Shown here: in pieces, positions 1 through 6,161 of the stretch
Layout: each line of letters opens with the position of its first letter
Numbering within the stretch: the stretch's first letter is position 1
From: Ghiorsea sp.
GTDB taxonomy: Bacteria > Pseudomonadota > Zetaproteobacteria > Mariprofundales > Mariprofundaceae
NCBI GenBank assembly: GCA_021772875.1
Contig: JAJFLD010000024.1
Span: 1 to 6,161, forward strand
Reading direction: 5' to 3'
DNA: 6,161 nucleotides
Notes under the pieces: model-generated
What the model saw: the letters and a program-made list of their open reading frames with translations, nothing else
Told to the model about the DNA's origin: nothing
Database searches by the model: none
Program-made: the position numbers and the translations under genes

Positions 1-1
1 T

Positions 2-709
2 AGAGATAACACAGGCAATCAGCGTGATGCAGGTGATCAATCCAACCGCGCAGCACGTGCGCCAACCATCAATCAACAACAGTCGAATCAAAATAAACCC
101 TTACCCGTCGTACCGCCACAGCCAAGAACGCCACCCATTCCTAGCCCTCAAAACAAAGCGAGTGCCCGAATTTTAAGCCGCGAAGATGAAAACAGCCCCA
201 CCTTATTGCCACCGAAACAAAAGTTTCGTGATGAAAAGAAACCCACTGCCCCACCCGTACCCAATATTCCATTGGCCAATTTATTACCCACCACATCAGC
301 TCTCACCCAGCTTTCGCGCGAATTTGATCGTGAACGCCGTATGCAACAAATGCTTTCCAAAGAAGCAGACATTGGCATCAATACCCGCGAAGATAAATAT
401 GCCCCTTATGCTCAAGGTTTGGTTCGCGCCCTCGAAGAACAATGGCGGCCAGCTGATGCAAATCTAAGGCAACTGCAGCAAGACGAACGTAGAGTTTTGA
501 TGCGTATATCCATTGACCACAACGGTTCTTTAGGCGGCATTAAAATTGTGCGCCCTAGCCCAAGCGCTGAACTCAATGCCAGTGCTGTCGCTGCTGTACA
601 TGCTGCAGCTCCCTTCAAACCACTTCCCAATACTTGGGGATTAGAGCGGGCAAACTTTTACCTTATTTTTGAAGTCGTCGAAGATGGCTTCGTATTCCGC
701 ACCTTATAG
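2..709 (+). CDS. TonB-family energy transducer, C-terminal part (5' end outside window)
   Basis: The frame is open from the left edge to the TAG at 707-709, giving 235 visible residues; the true start lies upstream, and the internal TTG at 206 should not be taken as the start. Visible residues 1 to about 85 are a low-complexity Gln/Asn- then Pro-rich stretch (several PP, PxP and KP pairs), as expected of the periplasm-spanning linker of TonB/TolA-like proteins. A charged segment follows. Residues about 133-235 look like a TonB C-terminal domain: a YAPYAQ helix leading to EEQWRP, a strand with RISIDHNGSL, then a LNASAVAAVHAAAPFKPLP helix and loop, and a final strand FYLIFEVVED. In the family this domain contacts outer-membrane partners using energy from ExbB/ExbD; the membrane anchor that would prove this is out of view. 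A TolA-like or other envelope protein with the same fold is the main alternative. It is the first visible gene of the plus-strand block and abuts mutY with no spacer. Confidence 0.8.
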   Translation, partial: RDNTGNQRDAGDQSNRAARAPTINQQQSNQNKPLPVVPPQPRTPPIPSPQNKASARILSREDENSPTLLPPKQKFRDEKKPTAPPVPNIPLANLLPTTSALTQLSREFDRERRMQQMLSKEADIGINTREDKYAPYAQGLVRALEEQWRPADANLRQLQQDERRVLMRISIDHNGSLGGIKIVRPSPSAELNASAVAAVHAAAPFKPLPNTWGLERANFYLIFEVVEDGFVFRTL

Positions 710-1654
710 TTGCAAAACCACGCCTTAAACCTACTCCGCTGGTATACATCCAACGCCCGTGATTTACCCTGGCGGCACACCACAGAGCCCTATCCTATTT
801 GGATTTCTGAAATCATGTTGCAACAAACACAGGTCAAAACTGTATTGCCGCGATATCAGGCATGGTTTAAGCTATTCCCTGATATTCAAACCCTAGCCTC
901 GGCCCATTTGGATGATGTCTTAAAGCAATGGGAAGGTTTGGGTTATTACCGCAGGGCACGTTTTATTCATGAAGCTGCTCAACAAATTATGCATGCACAC
1001 GCAGGCAAATTTCCAAAACAATTTGAGGCTATGCTAAAGCTCAAAGGCATTGGCCGCTCCACAGCAGGTGCGATATCTTCATTTTGTTTTGACACCCCCA
1101 CAGCTGTGCTTGATGGTAATGTCAAACGGGTGCTAAGCGCATGGGGAAATCAAAATTATCACGAAAAAGAGCTCTGGCTCATCGCCCAAACATGGATAGA
1201 AAAAACAACTACGCCCGATCTCTGGAATCAAGCCATGATGGAGCTTGGCGCAACCCATTGCCAAGCCAAAAAACGTGCATGTGCACTTTGCCCTGTACAC
1301 ACAAGCTGCCAATCAGCTTTCACGTTGCCACCTAAAAAAGCTTCAACGATTAAAGTGTTGGATGTTCACTGGCAAGTGGATGTTTATCAGCATGCGCAGC
1401 ATGGTATTTGGCTAGAGCAGCGCCCAAGCTCAGGCATTTGGGCAGGTTTATGGACACCACCCATTCAAGAGCTCAAGGAAGCACCTCAACAAACACCACA
1501 TCTTATCCATCAGCTTACCCACCGCCGTATTCATTTGTATCTCAATGATAAACATGACTCACCCATGGGTGTAGGCTCTTGGTTTCAATCATGGGAAGGC
1601 TTGGCTATCCCTACAGGTATACATCGTTTGTTTGAACAGCGGTCAAAATGCTAA
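710..1654 (+). CDS. mutY: A/G-specific adenine glycosylase MutY
   Basis: Base-excision repair enzyme that removes adenine mispaired with 8-oxoguanine (the GO system) in the cytoplasm. It has 314 residues, somewhat shorter than the 350 of E. coli MutY. The catalytic domain shows ISEIMLQQTQ with the catalytic Glu34, GLGYYRRAR at 76-84, the helix-hairpin-helix LKGIGRSTAGAI at 111-122, and LDGNVKRVL with the catalytic Asp135. The [4Fe-4S] cysteines are C184, C191, C194 and C200 in the family spacing C-x6-C-x2-C-x5-C. The C-terminal NUDIX-like domain that reads 8-oxoG follows (GIWLEQRPSSGIWAGLW at 232-248); its FSH loop is replaced by LTH at 269-271. The start chosen is TTG directly after the preceding stop: it gives an N-terminus matching E. 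coli in length before LPW, and no ATG occurs before residue 36, inside the catalytic motif. No Shine-Dalgarno is visible, so reinitiation by ribosomes leaving the upstream gene is likely. The 3' end overlaps the next gene by 7 bases. Confidence 0.93.
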   Translation: MQNHALNLLRWYTSNARDLPWRHTTEPYPIWISEIMLQQTQVKTVLPRYQAWFKLFPDIQTLASAHLDDVLKQWEGLGYYRRARFIHEAAQQIMHAHAGKFPKQFEAMLKLKGIGRSTAGAISSFCFDTPTAVLDGNVKRVLSAWGNQNYHEKELWLIAQTWIEKTTTPDLWNQAMMELGATHCQAKKRACALCPVHTSCQSAFTLPPKKASTIKVLDVHWQVDVYQHAQHGIWLEQRPSSGIWAGLWTPPIQELKEAPQQTPHLIHQLTHRRIHLYLNDKHDSPMGVGSWFQSWEGLAIPTGIHRLFEQRSKC

Positions 1655-2517
1655 GTGAAGTCACGCCCTTTCATTTCCAAGGTTTTGATTTTTATGTCAA
1701 ACGCGATGAAACCATTGACCCACTCTTAAGTGGCAACAAATACCGCAAGCTCTACAGCCTTTTACAAACACCTGCTCACACATATCAAACCATCATGTCT
1801 TATGGCGGCACGCAATCCAATGCGATGTTATCCATTGCTGCCTTGTGTCGGCAAAAAGGCTGGTTTTTTCATTATTACTGCAAACCCATTGCCCCACACT
1901 TAAAACAACAACCTTCAGGCAATCTTCTAGCGGCACTTGATTTGGGTATGTTATTGTTTGAAACAAATCATGATGATTATGAGACCACCATTACCCAATT
2001 AAAAAGTAATGGTTCAAGCTTACTAATTCCACAAGGTGGTGCAGATGCAATCGCCCAACAAGGCATTGAAATATTAGCTCAAGAAATCAGACAGTGGCAG
2101 CAAAGCACCAACCTCAAACCACTTTATATCGTCACCCCATCGGGTACGGGCACAACGGCCTTTTATCTTGCTTCTGCCTTGCCTGAATACACAGTGTTGA
2201 CCAGCGCATGTATTGCAAACAAAAACTACCTCATCACTCAAATGCAACAGCTAGGCACCATGCCAGACAACCTCCGTTTGCTCCAAGCAAATAGAAAATT
2301 TCATTTTGCACAACCTTACCCCGAGCTGCTACATATGTATGAACAACTCAAAACAGCAGGCATCACCTTTGATTTGCTTTATGCGCCTCAAATGTGGCTT
2401 ACACTTTTAGAACATATGCAAAACTTTGATGGCACAGTATTGTATGTGCATAGTGGTGGTTTGATGGGTAATGCAACCATGTTAGAACGTTATCAACACA
2501 AGGGGCTCATAACATGA
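1648..2517 (+). CDS. PLP-dependent D-cysteine desulfhydrase / ACC deaminase family enzyme
   Basis: Fold-type II PLP enzyme of 289 residues, short for the family (D-cysteine desulfhydrase of E. coli has 328). Seen: VKRDE at 17-21 then SGNKYRKL at 28-35, where Lys31 should form the Schiff base with PLP; SYGGTQSNA at 51-59, with Ser57-Asn58 at the position of the ACC deaminase catalytic Ser and its neighbour; a phosphate-binding loop PSGTGTTA at 164-171; and a C-terminal HSGGLMGN at 268-275 where many relatives have HTGG. No signal peptide, so cytoplasmic. The family converts D-cysteine to pyruvate, H2S and ammonia, or ACC to 2-oxobutyrate and ammonia. The ACC deaminase Tyr-Glu pair appears here as Tyr245-Ala246, which argues against ACC deaminase; the real substrate is open. 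The ATG start overlaps the mutY stop by 7 bases and has no clear Shine-Dalgarno; the next Met is residue 50, past the PLP lysine, so this start is secure. It overlaps ggt by 4 bases. Confidence 0.82.
   Translation: MLSEVTPFHFQGFDFYVKRDETIDPLLSGNKYRKLYSLLQTPAHTYQTIMSYGGTQSNAMLSIAALCRQKGWFFHYYCKPIAPHLKQQPSGNLLAALDLGMLLFETNHDDYETTITQLKSNGSSLLIPQGGADAIAQQGIEILAQEIRQWQQSTNLKPLYIVTPSGTGTTAFYLASALPEYTVLTSACIANKNYLITQMQQLGTMPDNLRLLQANRKFHFAQPYPELLHMYEQLKTAGITFDLLYAPQMWLTLLEHMQNFDGTVLYVHSGGLMGNATMLERYQHKGLIT
2500..2505 (+). promoter_or_regulatory. Ribosome binding site of ggt
   Basis: AAGGGG ends eight bases before the ATG at 2514. It is the clearest Shine-Dalgarno of the plus-strand block and lies inside the 3' end of the preceding gene. 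Together with the ATGA overlap it supports this start and independent loading of ribosomes on ggt in addition to coupling. Confidence 0.6.
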
Positions 2518-4154
2518 CTAAATTTTTTCTATGTCTTGGCGTATTTCTTTTACAAACACAGCTCACCTTTGCAGCTGTTTTACCCCAGCAAAACATGGTT
2601 GCTTCCGCACATCCACTTGCCACAAAAGCTGCCATTGAAATCCTAAAACAAGGCGGCAATGCCTTTGATGCCGCAGCAGCTCTAGCTTTAACCATTGGTG
2701 TTGCTGAACCTACAGGTTCAGGTATTGGTGGTGGTGGTTTTTTTCTGCTTTATATCGCCAAAGAACAGCGTTATGTAATGCTTGATGCGCGCGAAACATC
2801 ACCTGTTTTAGCTGGAAGTGGTGAAACCTACGCCACAGAATCTAGCATAGATGGCCCCCAGTCTGCAGGTGTGCCTGGGCTGATTGCAGGCATTGATCAT
2901 TTGATCAAACACTACGGAAAACTACCGCGAACTACCGACACTCAAGCTGCCATCGATATTGCAACACATGGTTTTGAAGTGTCACCACACTATCAACGTG
3001 TTGCCCAATGGCGGCAAAAAGCACTGCAAAACAATGCCGCAAAAAATATTTTCCTGCACCAAAGCCAAGTGCCAAACTTAGGCACACTGATTAAACAACC
3101 CGCACTGGCAGAAACATTAAAACGCTTTGCCAAAAAAGGTGCGGATGATTTCTACCGCGGTGAAACAGCAGGCCGTTTACTTGCCGACATGAAACGTGAT
3201 GGCGGATTGATTCGCGAAAATGATTTAAACGCTTACCGTGTTATCGAACGCGAGCCTGTACGTTTTCATTTTCAGAATTCTGAATGGATTTCAGCAAGTC
3301 TTCCCTCTTCTGGAGGCATCGTATTGGCAGAAACACTTGGTATACTCAAACATGATCATCTCAAAACCATGCCCCGCGCAGAAGCCACCCATTTACTGAT
3401 TGAAGCCATGAAGCTGGCATATCGCGATCGCAATCAATTTTTAGGTGATGCTGATTTTGTTAGCATTCCTGATCTGCTCGAACCCCAGCGCCTACAACAA
3501 TTACGACAAAGTATTGATCGCAACATCAGCACCCCCTCCACCCAGCTTCTCGCTGATCCTTCAGGCAATGGTGTAGACACCACCCATTTCTCCATCATCG
3601 ACAAACAAGGTAATATGGTATCTGCCACGCTTTCCATTAATTACGGTTTTGGTTCGGGTTATGTCTCTCCAAGCACGGGTATTTTGATGAATGATGAAAT
3701 GGATGATTTTGCCACCCAAGTGGGCAAAGCCAATGCTTATGGTTTGGTACAAGGCAAAGCCAATGCCGTTGCCCCACATAAACGCATGTTATCTTCGATG
3801 TCTCCCACTTTCATTTTGGACAAAGATAAAATTTTTATCGTGGGCACTCCTGGTGGCTCACGCATTATCAACATGGTATTGCTGGCTGGGCTTGATTTTA
3901 TGCAGGGTGATGGTGATGTTAGCACTTGGATTAATCAACCCAGATTTCATCATCAATATTTACCTGATATTGTACAATATGAGCAAGGTGCATTTGACCC
4001 AAACACCTTAAAATCACTACAAACCAAAGGACATAAACTCAAAGAAATCCGCAATTATGGTAATATGCACGCCATTGTTTGGGATAAAAAAACAGGCGTG
4101 GTGCATGGCGCATCCGACAAACGGGGTGAAGGCATCACTGCCACCACCCCATAA
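2514..4154 (+). CDS. ggt: Gamma-glutamyltransferase (glutathione hydrolase) precursor
   Basis: N-terminal nucleophile hydrolase that cleaves or transfers the gamma-glutamyl group of glutathione and similar compounds, releasing cysteinyl-glycine. It has 546 residues against 580 in E. coli. Residues 1-20 are a signal peptide (MTKFF, hydrophobic core, TFA-A), so the product is periplasmic. The large-subunit part carries GSGIGGGGFFLL at 68-79 and LDARETSP at 90-97, with Arg93 matching the glutamate-binding Arg of E. coli. Autoprocessing should occur before Thr356 in DTTHFS, the nucleophile at the start of the small subunit. Asn376, Asp398 and Ser427-Ser428 match E. coli N411, D433 and S462-S463 at a constant offset of 35, and GTPGGSRI follows at 444-451. 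The stretch between Asp398 and SSMSPT has the same length as in E. coli, so the lid loop over the active site is present. All key residues are intact. It ends the plus-strand operon and converges on an AraC-type gene three bases away. Confidence 0.95.
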   Translation: MTKFFLCLGVFLLQTQLTFAAVLPQQNMVASAHPLATKAAIEILKQGGNAFDAAAALALTIGVAEPTGSGIGGGGFFLLYIAKEQRYVMLDARETSPVLAGSGETYATESSIDGPQSAGVPGLIAGIDHLIKHYGKLPRTTDTQAAIDIATHGFEVSPHYQRVAQWRQKALQNNAAKNIFLHQSQVPNLGTLIKQPALAETLKRFAKKGADDFYRGETAGRLLADMKRDGGLIRENDLNAYRVIEREPVRFHFQNSEWISASLPSSGGIVLAETLGILKHDHLKTMPRAEATHLLIEAMKLAYRDRNQFLGDADFVSIPDLLEPQRLQQLRQSIDRNISTPSTQLLADPSGNGVDTTHFSIIDKQGNMVSATLSINYGFGSGYVSPSTGILMNDEMDDFATQVGKANAYGLVQGKANAVAPHKRMLSSMSPTFILDKDKIFIVGTPGGSRIINMVLLAGLDFMQGDGDVSTWINQPRFHHQYLPDIVQYEQGAFDPNTLKSLQTKGHKLKEIRNYGNMHAIVWDKKTGVVHGASDKRGEGITATTP

Positions 4155-4157
4155 AGC

Positions 4158-5036
4158 TCACTGCAAAGGCAAATAAATATCCGTAATACACTCATTTTCT
4201 GGAACATCTGGAAATTTAGTCACATAATGGAAAAAACAAGGAAAGTCTCTCAACTCTTCACCACTTTCGGCCAACCAATCGCCATAAAGATAATAAATCT
4301 TACGCGTCATTTGTTCATATGGCCCAATATGACGGATGCGTGCGCATTTTCCCGCAGGTATCATTTTATTGACCATGCCATAACTATTCTCTGGAACTTC
4401 TCTTTGCACTTCAGCACAAAGATCAAATCTAAAATCTTCTGGCGCTGTGATTTGAGGATCGTCGTAAGCCAACCCAAATGTTCTGCTTGTTTTAATCGGT
4501 GAAAGCCCTGTTTCTCGGCGCCAATCAATAACCTGACGAATAGATTCATTGATAAGCTCTGATGCCTTTCTATGCTCTAATGCTGCTACTTTTACTTCTT
4601 CAAATCCTACAACTTCTACACTGATTTCATTTGTCATGACCAACACTCCTTCCCGTACAGGAAATTTATATTTTTCGTGCCAAGGTTGCCATGCGGGTTC
4701 TTTTCTAAATTGTGATGGTGTTTGTCCAAATGCTTTTTTAAAAGCTCGCGAAAAAGATTCCGGGTTTTCAAAACATGCATCTAAAGCAATATCAATCACC
4801 TGTTGTTCTGGTCGAAAAACAAGCTGGTAAGATGCTCGCTTTAAGCGTAACAGTTGAATATATTGATATACGTTTAAACCAACATAAGTAAAAAATAACC
4901 GATGAAAATGATATTTAGATAGAAAGGCAACTTCTGCCAAGTTTGTTAACGGCAGGTCTTCATAAAGGTGTGCATCAATATATTGCAGCACTTTATTTAA
5001 CCTATCGTTATACGTTTGTTTTGTTACTTCCATCAT
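4158..5036 (-). CDS. AraC-family transcriptional regulator with GyrI-like effector-binding domain
   Basis: Cytoplasmic DNA-binding regulator. Numbering is from the upstream ATG at 5045. Two AraC-type helix-turn-helix units occupy about 12-115: the first around LTNLAEVAFLSKYHFHRLF (33-51), the second around VIDIALDACFENPESFSRAF (83-102), followed by the conserved GQTPSQFRK (107-115). From about 139 to the end is a GyrI/SbmC-like domain, with VAALEHRK near its start and IPAGKCARIRHIGPYEQM in its second half. This is the layout of Rob/BmrR-type regulators, whose C-terminal domain binds small, often hydrophobic or cationic molecules; the inducer here is unknown. Start: of three in-frame ATGs at 5045, 5036 and 5033, the one at 5036 is preferred because GAGG at 5047-5050 sits ten bases before it but only one base before the 5045 ATG. 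This gives 292 residues rather than 295. It lies downstream of the cyclase on the same strand and may be co-transcribed; target genes cannot be inferred. Confidence 0.9.
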   Translation of the reverse strand: MMEVTKQTYNDRLNKVLQYIDAHLYEDLPLTNLAEVAFLSKYHFHRLFFTYVGLNVYQYIQLLRLKRASYQLVFRPEQQVIDIALDACFENPESFSRAFKKAFGQTPSQFRKEPAWQPWHEKYKFPVREGVLVMTNEISVEVVGFEEVKVAALEHRKASELINESIRQVIDWRRETGLSPIKTSRTFGLAYDDPQITAPEDFRFDLCAEVQREVPENSYGMVNKMIPAGKCARIRHIGPYEQMTRKIYYLYGDWLAESGEELRDFPCFFHYVTKFPDVPENECITDIYLPLQ

Positions 5037-5046
5037 GATATACATA

Positions 5047-5050
5047 CCTC
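5047..5050 (-). promoter_or_regulatory. Ribosome binding site deciding the AraC-type gene start
   Basis: On the minus strand GAGG is followed by T and the ATG at 5045, then by ATGs at 5036 and 5033. Spacing of 1, 10 and 13 bases respectively favours 5036 as the initiation codon, with 5033 possible and 5045 unlikely. Confidence 0.5.
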
Positions 5051-5065
5051 AACATGGCCAATGTT
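5051..5065 (-). promoter_or_regulatory. Possible operator: short inverted repeat upstream of the AraC-type gene
   Basis: AACAT-N5-ATGTT, with perfect 5-base arms, lies just upstream of the Shine-Dalgarno of the regulator gene in the roughly 70-base gap after the cyclase. The minus strand also carries TAACAT here as a weak -10-like hexamer, without a convincing -35. An autoregulatory site is possible, but arms this short occur by chance and AraC proteins usually bind asymmetric sites. The rest of the gap (to 5118) holds no terminator hairpin or other gene that I can see. Confidence 0.2.
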
Positions 5066-5118
5066 AAGGTGCTGGCACAGAGAATCTTGACTGAAATTGC
5101 TGTACTAGAAAAAATGAA

Positions 5119-6161
5119 TCAGCCCACGTAGGTCACAATCGTTTCTTGTTTGCCTTTTAACTGCAATGGTTCATTTAAGCTGAAGCGCTGCTTTGTGACT
5201 TCATCAAGCTTTTGACAAAGCACATCACTGATAATCACCTGCCCGCCTTTTGCTGCACCACAGAAACGCGCCCCTGTGTTCACGATGTTACCAATCACAG
5301 TATAATCACGGCGTTCATGGGTGCCAATGGAGCCAAGCAGTGCTTCACCATAATGCAGACCAATACCCAATTCAAAATTCACAAGAGCACTTTTCTCAAT
5401 CGCTGCTTGAATTTCCAATGCCGCTTGCACTGCATTTTGTGCCTTGTCGGTTGGAAACAATGCCATGATTTCATCACCTACAAACTTATCAATGATGCCA
5501 TGATGTTTATGAATGATATCTGCTTGCAATTCAAACAAACGATTAATATTTTCAACCACAATCTCTGGCTTCTCATGCTCAGAATAAGCTGTGAACCCTC
5601 GAATATCGGAGAAAAATATAACAACTTCCTTCACTTCACCCTTAAACAATTCTTTTTCTTCGGTGACTGCGCTATAGATGGCTTCCATGGCTGAGCGGGA
5701 GATGTATTTCTCCATTTGTTTTCGCACATTGTTGAGCAATTGCGTATTGGCTGTAATGACGCCATCGGCTTTCAACACCAAAACCAAAAGCATAATATTA
5801 AAGACCATGAAAATAAGTGTCGGAACCACAAAGGCCTCTTTCAAAGCCTTAAACACAGTGGCCTCAAAACGTGTCACATCCTCATAAACCTCTAAAACAC
5901 CAGCAACCGTAACCCCATCCGGGCCATATGTAGGCAGATACACCTCCATAAAACGCTTACCATTGACGTCTTCTTCCAATTTGGAAAACGTTTTATTGGC
6001 TAATGCTGTCTGAAACCCTTGACCCTGCACGGAATCATAAATTTCACCCTCACTGGCTTTATCCGCATGGCTATATAAAACCACGCCATTACGATCAAAC
6101 AATTTCACCTTGGCAAAAGAAAAATCTGTTTTAACCAATGCCTCTATTCTTATCCGAAAGG
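5119..6161 (-). CDS. Membrane-bound class III adenylate/guanylate cyclase with extracytoplasmic sensor (5' end outside window)
   Basis: The frame stays open to the right edge, so the N-terminus and probably a first membrane helix are missing; the TTG at 6138 is internal and used only for numbering. Residues about 9-89 look like the membrane-proximal half of a PAS/Cache-type periplasmic sensor: FAKVKLFDRNGVVLYS strand pair, then FMEVYLPTYGPDG and VAGVLEVYEDVT. Residues 103-122 form a hydrophobic membrane helix. A helical linker with EKYISRSAMEAI precedes the catalytic domain (about 170-339). Class III residues are complete: metal-binding Asp178 (FFSDIRGFT) and Asp222 (DKFVGDE), base-selecting Lys218 and Thr280 (DYTVIGN), and transition-state Asn287 and Arg291 (VNTGAR). 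The Lys/Thr pair is the class IIIb pattern and points to cAMP rather than cGMP. The domain works as a dimer in the cytoplasm. Its TGA stop precedes the AraC-type gene by about 80 bases. The signal sensed is unknown. Confidence 0.9.
   Translation of the reverse strand, partial: FRIRIEALVKTDFSFAKVKLFDRNGVVLYSHADKASEGEIYDSVQGQGFQTALANKTFSKLEEDVNGKRFMEVYLPTYGPDGVTVAGVLEVYEDVTRFEATVFKALKEAFVVPTLIFMVFNIMLLVLVLKADGVITANTQLLNNVRKQMEKYISRSAMEAIYSAVTEEKELFKGEVKEVVIFFSDIRGFTAYSEHEKPEIVVENINRLFELQADIIHKHHGIIDKFVGDEIMALFPTDKAQNAVQAALEIQAAIEKSALVNFELGIGLHYGEALLGSIGTHERRDYTVIGNIVNTGARFCGAAKGGQVIISDVLCQKLDEVTKQRFSLNEPLQLKGKQETIVTYVG

Noticed and set aside
206..709. A complete small TonB-like gene starting at TTG 206
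   Set aside because: The frame is open to the window edge and the upstream codons encode a Pro/Gln-rich linker typical of the family, so the TTG is internal.
2893..2908. Inverted repeat TTGATCA-TT-TGATCAA resembling an FNR/CRP-type site
   Set aside because: It lies well inside ggt coding sequence, the spacing between TTGAT and ATCAA is six rather than four, and the bases encode ordinary residues (IDHLIK) of a conserved family.
3424..3431. GCGATCGC octamer, the HIP1-type palindrome common in some cyanobacteria
   Set aside because: A single copy was noticed in the window, inside coding sequence; no sign of the over-representation that would make it meaningful.
5069..5078. GTGC-TG-GCAC hairpin in the cyclase-regulator gap as a terminator
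   Set aside because: The stem has only four pairs with a two-base loop and no T run follows on the minus strand; too weak to terminate transcription.
5212..5694. 160-residue plus-strand frame opposite the cyclase
   Set aside because: It lies wholly antisense to the conserved catalytic domain, has no recognisable motif and a Cys/His/Asn/Phe-rich composition typical of a shadow frame.

Overview
The window is a compact, gene-dense stretch of chromosome from a Gram-negative bacterium. The evidence is a TonB-type energy-transducer C-terminus, a secreted (periplasmic) gamma-glutamyltransferase with the same lid-loop length as the E. coli enzyme, and a MutY of ordinary proteobacterial type. Base composition looks moderately AT-leaning by eye and uniform across the window. 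No mobile element, RNA gene, CRISPR array or phage signal was seen. The taxon cannot be fixed from six genes; the content would suit a proteobacterium (a low-GC zetaproteobacterium or similar is only a guess).

Left block, plus strand, 1-4154: four genes packed without gaps, read as one operon whose promoter lies left of the window. They are the C-terminal part of a TonB-family protein (cut by the left edge), mutY (A/G-specific adenine glycosylase), a PLP-dependent D-cysteine desulfhydrase/ACC deaminase-family enzyme, and ggt (gamma-glutamyltransferase). The junctions are a zero-gap TAG-TTG stop-start, a 7-base overlap and a 4-base ATGA overlap, so translational coupling is likely throughout. 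The first two genes share a reading frame separated by a single TAG codon, which makes the mutY start worth checking.

Right block, minus strand, 4158-6161: transcription runs leftward from a membrane-bound class III nucleotide cyclase (N-terminus cut by the right edge) to an AraC-family regulator with a GyrI-like effector-binding domain. About 70 noncoding bases separate them. The regulator converges on ggt with three bases between the stop codons and no visible terminator.

How the genes may work together: Ggt would release glutamate and cysteinyl-glycine from periplasmic glutathione or related gamma-glutamyl compounds, and the PLP enzyme could act on a thiol or other small amino acid in the cytoplasm, so this pair may be a small sulfur/amino-acid salvage unit. 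That is inference. MutY and the TonB-like protein have no evident functional tie to it beyond shared transcription. The cyclase probably turns an extracytoplasmic signal into cAMP. I see no clear undescribed system here; the more notable points are the tonB-mutY junction, the altered 8-oxoG recognition loop of MutY, the Lys/Thr signature of the cyclase, and the unusual active-site context of the PLP enzyme.
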